Of a stretch of 64,000 bases of DNA, positions 57,927 to 64,000 are shown in pieces. The notes beneath the pieces were generated by a model. The model did no database searches. It was not told the origin of the DNA and saw only the letters and a list, made by a program, of their open reading frames with translations. This DNA comes from Ixodes scapularis. Lineage: Eukaryota > Arthropoda > Arachnida > Ixodida > Ixodidae. The stretch spans positions 7,397,618 to 7,461,617 of the forward strand of contig NW_024609857.1 of assembly GCF_016920785.2 (NCBI RefSeq), read 5' to 3'. The translations under genes were made by a program, and so were the position numbers. The stretch's first letter is position 1; the number at the start of each line of letters is the position of its first letter.

Positions 57927-59909
57927 TCAAAGAATCCTGCCATTCTTTGATAATGAAAAACAAGAAAGTCCGGCCGTAGATTTGGAGGGGCAGTTAAAAG
58001 CGCCTCGAAAGTCAGTGATGTGGTCAACTATAAAGTCAACATCTTCGGCCCAGTTGTGAGCCTTGTCACAAAGCGCGTCTCCTAGCGCAATAAAAAACAT
58101 CTGGCCTTGGGAGCCGTTCCAGCTTGGTGCAGCGTATCTCACATCATGCCAGTCTGTCCTGTTGACAACTCTTAACACCGTTTCTGCTCCAAGAACGTAG
58201 TAACTTGGTTGCATCTTTTCCCAGTCACCGCTCTTTAAACAGTCCTTCACGCGAACAAAATTGTTTATAGTTTCCTGTCTCCATATAGAGGGCGTGTCTG
58301 TAATTAAGTAATGCCAGATCGTCTTGGCCATAAGGACCCCTAGTACCGCGAGATCACTTACAGCATGCAGTCCACCACCCGTGCTAATGCATGGATACGC
58401 AGTGGGAGAGATGGCAAGAAAGTTGTCAACAATGGCCACGGATTCGTTGATCAATAACAAGGACGTCTTGTTTTTTGCGGCAGCAAGTTCTTTGATCGTG
58501 TATTCGTACAACCTGGCGTTAACAAACATATTGCCGAACTTCATGTCCGTGACGTCTGGGAAATCAACATCGTAGAATGGAATGTCGGACGCCAGGAAGA
58601 GCTGTAATCTGGCCAAAGTCCTGTTCAGGGTGGCCCAATCTCTCGGGTGGATAAGTCCCATCTCAGAAGCGGTCGTTTTGATGGCTTCGCAGACCACGTG
58701 AAATACTTCCCTCACGTGGTCGTCCTTCGCTTGCGTAGTGGTAACTTGAGAATAATATAAAATCCATATGTAATTGAGGTGTTCCAGGCACTTATGTACA
58801 CTTTGCGACACCGCTTCGTGCATCAGAGCGTGGTACAACATAAGTGCTACCGATGCTGCCTGATATTTGGGATCCAAAAGCATCCGCATTAAGCCTACGA
58901 ATGATTCTTTAGAGGCACCACAGAAATATGTGTCGTCAACCCGAACGCGATATTGTTGGTATATATTTTTCCACGTTTCTAATTCCGGTAATATCTCCGA
59001 GAGAATGCTGGCATTTTTGACACATCCTTCCTCGTCAGCGTGCGCTTTCATGTGATCATTAAGCTGTAAAATATCGGTGGGCTCGACATGTTCATTTGTA
59101 GCACGATTAAAAATATATAAGTATAGCCGTAAGTAATATGGGGTTTCGTTGGTTGTATTGTGAACCAGCTCGACGTATTGGGACACTCTAGAAGGCTCTA
59201 GATAGAACCTTACCGAACGCTCTCTTTTCCCTAGATTCTGTTGGTTCCGAGTGACAACCCTAATAGTGACGATGGGAAGCAAACGCAGCTGAACCGAGAA
59301 GTGAAACATCGTGGCCATCACCTGCGACGTGCTCGTGAGCGTGGCCCGCAAAGCAGGAACGCTGTGAAGAACTGCTTCTGTGAGTTCCGTGATGAAATGC
59401 GATTCTCTTCCTTCCAGTGCGGCGTGGCACATCGTGCGCAGCCTGCTCAGAAGACCGCCAGCGTATGCCTCTGGGTGAGCCGAACTCTGCAGCAAAGCTT
59501 CGGTGGGGTTCCAGGTGGTCCAGCGGAACTCGGCCTTATCTCGCTTCTCCTCCGAGCAGACGTAGTTTGAGAAGTGGCGGCAGGGGTTCTCACTGGGATT
59601 GAGCCGGGCCAGCTTGATCTGGGAGGCGCAGCACGGGAGCTTGTCTTTCGCCGTCGGTGCGACGAAGAGGGTCGTGTAGTTGGAAGTCAAGGCCCACACG
59701 AACATGATGATGCAAACGGCGACGGCGAGCAGAGCGGACACGGTCGCTGCCAGGGTGTAGGGCTTGGGGTTGCCTTGGCGTCTTCGGGCGCAGCGAGACG
59801 CCTGGTGTGGTCTCCGATGCTTTTCGGGAGAACTGTGCCTGGAACTCCGGGGCGGGCTGTGCTCTGGGCTTAGGGATGCATCGCGATACTCTTTGGTGGT
59901 CGGAGGCAT
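57927..59909 (-). CDS. M13 (neprilysin-like) family membrane protein, probably catalytically inactive
   Basis: M13 peptidases are zinc ectoenzymes that cut small peptides at the cell surface. This 660-residue single-exon protein has a cytosolic Ser/Arg/Pro-rich N-terminus (1-50), one membrane segment at about 52-76 (type II topology) and a large extracellular part with several N-glycosylation sequons. The family's first cysteine block is present (NPCRHFSNYVC, 108-118), as are later matched Cys and a C-terminal FNCPSKSTAGLSC block. At the position of the zinc-binding HExxH motif it reads KTIWH (529-533), following the usual GG-L-x-VLM lead-in, so the first His and catalytic Glu are lost. The ENxxD motif is unrecognisable and the terminal CxxW is CFSL. 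It is shorter than typical members (about 700-770). I infer a pseudoenzyme, perhaps a binding or decoy protein; intronless M13 expansions are known in ticks. The start was chosen because it precedes the membrane segment; an upstream TTTCTTTCTTTAG could be a 5'-UTR splice acceptor. Confidence 0.88.
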   Translation of the reverse strand: MPPTTKEYRDASLSPEHSPPRSSRHSSPEKHRRPHQASRCARRRQGNPKPYTLAATVSALLAVAVCIIMFVWALTSNYTTLFVAPTAKDKLPCCASQIKLARLNPSENPCRHFSNYVCSEEKRDKAEFRWTTWNPTEALLQSSAHPEAYAGGLLSRLRTMCHAALEGRESHFITELTEAVLHSVPALRATLTSTSQVMATMFHFSVQLRLLPIVTIRVVTRNQQNLGKRERSVRFYLEPSRVSQYVELVHNTTNETPYYLRLYLYIFNRATNEHVEPTDILQLNDHMKAHADEEGCVKNASILSEILPELETWKNIYQQYRVRVDDTYFCGASKESFVGLMRMLLDPKYQAASVALMLYHALMHEAVSQSVHKCLEHLNYIWILYYSQVTTTQAKDDHVREVFHVVCEAIKTTASEMGLIHPRDWATLNRTLARLQLFLASDIPFYDVDFPDVTDMKFGNMFVNARLYEYTIKELAAAKNKTSLLLINESVAIVDNFLAISPTAYPCISTGGGLHAVSDLAVLGVLMAKTIWHYLITDTPSIWRQETINNFVRVKDCLKSGDWEKMQPSYYVLGAETVLRVVNRTDWHDVRYAAPSWNGSQGQMFFIALGDALCDKAHNWAEDVDFIVDHITDFRGAFNCPSKSTAGLSCFSLSKNGRIL

Positions 59910-60247
59910 CGTGGAATGGTTTCGTGCTGTTGCTGATGATAGTCAAAGGCGGTCTCTAAAGAAAGAAAACGCGCTCACCAGACTCTGTCGCCACAGAAAA
60001 CGTTATCCCACTTTGGATGCGTGTACCCACAAATAAAGTTATCACTAAAATTAATTTTCGCGCCTAGGTTACGGTGAAATAAATCGTAGAGTTATGATTC
60101 ATTTTACGTTAAAGAAGACATTACAAACCTGTTCCCTCCCCCTAAAAAGAAAGCAAGAAAGAAAAAAAAGGCAAAGTGCATTGAGGAATCAACGTGCCAC
60201 GTTGATTTCTGCCTCAGATCTGCTGCAAAACGGACAGCGTCACCAGT
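59910..60247. other. Upstream region of the M13 gene
   Basis: On the minus strand the 5' flank shows TTTTCTTTCTTTAG/AGACC about 45 bp before the ATG, a possible acceptor of a leader intron. No clear TATA box is seen. Confidence 0.3.
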
Positions 60248-60545
60248 GCCACTAAATAAGCTACGCTTCAGAGTAACGACACTTGGCCATATTGTGTCTT
60301 AAAATCATGGTTGCCAGTTATCTGAAGCTTCATCTGATATCACAAAAAACGCTTTGCCGCCCTCCTTGAAATGTTTAAACAGTTCGCTACAGAGCAAAGC
60401 AATTACATGACCTTCCGAACATCGAATCTAATGCTACCGAAGTCGCACTTCTGAATCATGACGATCGGCATTTGCGTCTGCTCTACATACGAGCAAAAAT
60501 GGCGGCACCCACAACAATGTCGGGGAACGGAGCTTATTTAGTGGC
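60248..60545 (+). mobile_element. 300-bp MITE, copy 3
   Basis: GCCACTAAATAAGCT at the left faces AGCTTATTTAGTGGC at the right, a perfect 15-bp inverted terminus. It defines the true ends of the family seen at 19562 and 19995. The interior shares CTTGGCCATATTG, AAAATCATGGTTGCCAGTTA, CATCGAATCTAATGCT and AAAATGGCGGC. Confidence 0.8.
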
Positions 60546-61334
60546 TCTAATGGCAAATTCGAGTGGTCAATCGCCGGCGAGCCCTCGCCGGCGGCACCGG
60601 CAACCAAAACCGCGCTAGCGGCGCACCACGTGACGCTCTCCACCCGAACACAAAGCGCCGGCAACTGGCGTCTCTGTTTTTCTGAGTAGCGCGTGAGCTT
60701 TGTAAACTTCTTCGATAATTTTATGCACGTGATCTTATGATACAATAGGCACGCTGTAGGCATTAGCGACATATATTCGGACTCTGAGATGTGGGTAAAC
60801 AAATTTTAATATAATTTTGTTTGGATTCCCGAAAAACTATTGCCATCTTACAAGGATCCCAGAAGGCTCACTAGCGTCGCTGTTTAATTCTATTTTCTTG
60901 TTATTACCTTTTTCTCTGAAATCCTCAGCCTTTTCATTTGGCCCAGCCCTTTGAAATAGTAATGCGCGTTCAAGTGTCGAGCTGCAGCACTATCAATACA
61001 TTTTTCTTTTTTCTTTAGAGCGGTGTAATAACACGCTGTGTCCCACAACAAACTGATCTTGCGCAAGCTTCCTTTAAAATATTGTATCATTATTTCCTTT
61101 GCTTTTGCTTTCTTTTCTGGCACTAGAGGGTGTTCGTTATCTACTCGAACCCGCTATCGGCGACCAGTGTTTCGTTTGTTTCCCTTTCCCGATTCGGATA
61201 TGACGATACCGGATACAGTCTGGCAGACAAGCTGCCCGACCTTCACTTAAACAGCGCAGCTCGCCCAGCAACTCATTTTGGTACTGCCCGACCTCTTGAA
61301 GCTCAGGCAAAAATTGTGCCGGTAAGTTGCCGGC
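60546..61334. other. Gene-free stretch
   Basis: No gene is recognised. A 70-codon frame at 61130-61339 runs into the next MITE and is not supported. Confidence 0.4.
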
Positions 61335-61591
61335 ACTAGGGTGCCTTCATGTGCGCTCTGCTTAGGGTGGTGGCATCTCGCCATTTTGTCACACACGTTT
61401 ATTTTTATTTTTTGTTCAGAAGCGCGTGAAAGGGCGTGTCCCTGCACGCTCTTGTGGCGCTGACTGTGCTATGGCGACATTTTGTTTTCGTCGATTTCTT
61501 TGTATTTTTCCCGTGAGCGCGTGCTGTCGGCATGTGGTACTACAAAGGGTGGCATCACCCTAAACAGAAGGACATTGAGGCACCCTAGCCG
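61335..61591. mobile_element. MITE, CTAGGGTGCC ends, copy 2
   Basis: CTAGGGTGCCTTCATGT pairs with ACATTGAGGCACCCTAG. The inner pair is CTTAGGGTGGTGGCATC with GGTGGCATCACCCTAA. CCGGCA stands outside both ends and may be the target duplication. It is related to 51117-51388. Confidence 0.75.
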
Positions 61592-62609
61592 GCACACGCC
61601 TGAGAAGAGCCACCCGAACGGCACGCACTCGCCAGCTTTTGACCACGCGAACGCCCTTGCCAAAGATATGGCAAAATATTTTGCCGGAAAATGACCACCC
61701 GAATAAGCCATAAGCGCCACGACGGCAGAGTATTTTGGAAACCCTCGGTACAGAACACGCGCTTTGTCGTTGCGACTCCGCGACTGCGTGTGAGTAGCGA
61801 CAGCTACCGCCAGCAGCCATGGTTCTGATTATGAACCTAAACCAAAACGTTCTCAGCTGGTTTCTGTGGTGCCTACGGTCGTTTTTGCGATTTGTTTTCG
61901 TGAATGTCATGTGCTTGGCATTGTGATTATTCATAGGTTCAAGGCACGTCGCTAAGCAATGAAAACGAAGAGAAAGATGACGATAGGGCGCCGCTACGCG
62001 CCAGGATGCAAGACAGGCAGCGGCTTACCAACTTGATCTTGAGTGTGTGTGGGGGGGGGGGGGGGGGGCAAACCAGACCCCCCCCCCTCCAGAGCCGGGG
62101 CGGTGCTCTTGGTATCCCTTGATCGCCGCCGGCCAGTGTTTGCCCTCCCCAGTGGCGGCTGTTTCAAGGGGGGGCGGGGGCAAAACACATGCCCTGCCCC
62201 CCACTCTGAGAAATGGGGGGGGGGGGGGGGGGGGGGCAAGAGCCCTCCCTTGCCCCTCCCCCCGGTTGGTGCGCTCATGAAGACAGGGTACCCCGAATTT
62301 CACTACATTGCCCACGTAAGCTTTAAACATTAATTCCTAGACGTTCCAACACCCGTATAGCGTAGGAGGAGGAGGATTTCCGTGAAGGAGTAGAGAGGAC
62401 GGAGTTTGTCATGCGGGAAAAACGCCGACGATGTCCCGTCCGAAGAACAGAGGGAAACGTAAAGAAGAGCAGAGAAAGAAAATAGGAGATGGGGAAGGAG
62501 AAAGGAAGGAAAGAGAAGGAAAGCCGGCGGTCAGTGTTAATAATCACTTGTCGCTACACATCCACACCCACACACACACACACACGTGCTGCTCTGGAAT
62601 CGGCTGCTT
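61592..62609. repeat. Non-coding stretch with long G runs and CA repeat
   Basis: G runs of about 18 (62051-62068) and about 22 (62215-62236), with C-runs between them (62078-62087), alternate over 200 bp and can pair with each other or form quadruplexes. A GA-rich purine stretch lies at 62463-62524 and a CA run at 62567-62585. No gene is recognised. Confidence 0.6.
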
Positions 62610-63479
62610 TTAAAATTGTGCTAAAAGTCCAGAGTCCTTTAAGAAACGCAAAAAAAGGACCTGCATATGTCTGCGACGGGCTCGAGAGCCCCGTGGGAAA
62701 ATAATGTCATCAGTTTCCTCAAGTGGAGGACGAAGGTCCTGAAGCTGCTGGGAGAATCTCTGCCTTTGAACGTTGTATTTAGGACATTCCCAGAGCATGT
62801 GCTCGGCGTCTTCTGAGACCTTGCAAGCGTCACAAAGAGGCGACTTCCTTCGGCCCCATCGATACAGTACTTTTCCGGTTTTCGCACTTCCAGTGCGGAG
62901 GCGAAGTAGAACTGTAGCTTCTGCTCGGCTGAGACCACCTAGGAGGCAAGGTTGGTGCCCTGATTCTGCCGCTGGACTCAGTGATGAAATATGCAGGCGA
63001 ACTTGCTTTTGGAGCCAGCGGTCGTCTGTCGGACACTTGAGTGTCGGAGCGAAATCGTGGGCTCGAGAAGCGAGACGATCTGCTGTTTCATTTCCGCTTA
63101 CTCCCACGTGGGAGGGCACCCATTGGAAATGAACGGTGAAACCAGCGTCTTCTAGTGCATAAAGAGCTGTTCTTGTTGTTTCCACGAGTTCCCCTATTTG
63201 GGTTTGCTTGCGTAGACAGAAAAGGGCTCCACGGGAGTCAGTTAGAATGACGGTGGGCTGAGGCGGATACGTCTGTAGAGCCTTTAAGGCCTCAAGTATG
63301 GCACAAAGTTCAGCTGTCGTAGTGGAGACCATTCTTTCTAGCCGTCCAGCCCACTCTATTCCAAGGCTTGGGATGCAGAAGGCAGAGGTGCTGCTTCTTT
63401 TGAAATGGTCAACCGAACCATCGGTATATACTCGAAGAAAATCTTTGAATTCGGTCGCAACGTGTTCATCTGTACAATA
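62610..63479 (-). pseudogene. LINE RNase H domain and C-terminal zinc knuckle (I-group-like), 5' part separated by inversion
   Basis: RNase H removes the RNA strand during retrotransposition. The frame is open from the junction at 63479 down to the stop at 62610. It reads YTDGSV (catalytic Asp) upstream of the Met at 63332, then, numbered from that Met, Glu8 in TTAELCAI, Asp32 in LTDSRG, and WVPSHVGVSGNETADRLA with Asp85. All four acidic residues of the RNase H fold are thus present. C167-x2-C170-x7-H178-x4-C183 is the C-terminal knuckle typical of RNase H-bearing LINEs. The reverse transcriptase that should precede it on this strand is missing: past 63480 the sequence switches to the opposite strand. 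The domain itself looks intact, but the element is not. Confidence 0.85.
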
Positions 63480-63480
63480 A

Positions 63481-63936
63481 TGTACAATAATGCTCTCGCT
63501 TCACTCAGCATTAGTAGTGAGCCGCCTTTTATATGCCTTGCCTTATATGAACATCCTACCCACGCCAGCTCTCAAACTGGAACGCATTCATCGACAAGGA
63601 CTTCGCACAGCCCTTGGCGTTCCGAGAGGAACCAGCAACCTCAAAGTTTACGAAGAAGCCCGAACACTGCCACTGCCTCTAATGGCTTCCCAGCACCTCC
63701 TACTACAGATGCTCCGCCTTGAAGAAACTACTGCGGGCCTCTCTTTACTTCGAAGAATCACCCGACGACCCCTATCACGATTTGGCATTTCTCTTCGCAC
63801 CCTGCGTTACCTCGGGTGGAAACCAAAACCGCCAGTCATCACCAGAAAATCTACACCTCCTTGGGCTGTTCGCACGATCTTATCCCATGAGCACGTTCCA
63901 GGCGTAAAGAAGAAAAACAATTCAAATCCCCCGTAA
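63481..63936 (+). pseudogene. Inverted LINE pol segment (reverse transcriptase C-terminus/connection)
   Basis: On the plus strand the frame reads the region that follows the RT domain in RNase H-bearing LINEs: ALVVSRLLYALPY, LERIHRQGLRTALGVPRG, VYEEARTLPLPL and RFGISLRTLRYLGW. This belongs directly upstream of an RNase H on the same strand, but the RNase H next to it lies on the minus strand. The joint is marked by a tandem TGTACAATAA at 63471-63490. The arrangement is that of a 5' inversion made by twin priming during integration; two separate LINE fragments are the alternative. The frame ends at 63934-63936 and the sequence runs to the window edge. Confidence 0.75.
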
Positions 63937-64000
63937 AGCGTACTTAGGCCACACTAATGAACCGCTGAGATAAAAGAAAACAGCAACGCTTAGCGCGGGA

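Noticed and set aside
58324..59873. Several plus-strand open frames opposite the M13 gene
   Set aside because: They are antisense shadows of the 660-codon M13 frame.
61130..61339. Possible exon ending in a GTAAGT donor
   Set aside because: No acceptor or homology supports it and it ends inside a MITE boundary.

Overview
The window is 64 kb of repeat-dominated, intron-era nuclear DNA from an animal. I infer a chelicerate, most likely a hard tick: it has an intronless membrane-bound M13 (neprilysin-like) gene, a CR1/L2-type LINE with an ATG-repeat tail, an RNase H-bearing LINE, decayed Ty3/gypsy retroelements, tRNA-like SINEs and very many MITEs. There is no operon structure, no bacterial gene and no CRISPR array. 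Species assignment is an inference from family content only.

Layout. 0-2.3 kb: remains of a Ty3/gypsy element (gag with a ruined zinc knuckle, then the integrase C-terminus). 2.3-17.7 kb: gene-poor DNA with small tandem repeats, a TTAA-flanked MITE and a SINE. 17.7-18.3 kb: a second, frameshifted gypsy integrase. 19-20.3 kb: a SINE and two inverted copies of a 300-bp MITE. 20.4-26.5 kb: a nested pair, a 5.0-kb hAT element with a perfect 8-bp target duplication sitting inside a foldback element with about 200-bp inverted arms. 26.5-47.4 kb: non-coding DNA studded with at least ten MITEs or foldbacks, a 120-bp CA repeat and a 3' fragment of the LINE found next. 47.4-49.7 kb: a LINE copy with an intact 700-aa reverse-transcriptase frame. 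50.5-54.7 kb: a candidate, to me unfamiliar, DNA transposon with matching terminal inverted repeats, subterminal arrays of GTCCCTCTTAA-type motifs and an internal spliced-gene remnant. 55.5-57.6 kb: foldback elements. 57.9-59.9 kb: the only clearly intact host-type gene, an M13 family protein that has lost its zinc-binding HExxH motif. 60-64 kb: more MITEs, G-rich tracts and a LINE copy whose 5' part is inverted relative to its RNase H part.

How the parts relate. The only host-like protein is the predicted type II membrane M13 pseudoenzyme. Almost everything else is mobile DNA. Three elements (31.66 kb, 53.41 kb and the 4.2-kb candidate) share the terminal sequence CACTCTAA or a close variant, so one transposase could serve them all. 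The two CR1/L2-type LINE copies differ at one position over about 160 bp, which suggests recent activity. Boundaries of non-coding repeats were set by eye and carry errors of a few to tens of bases.
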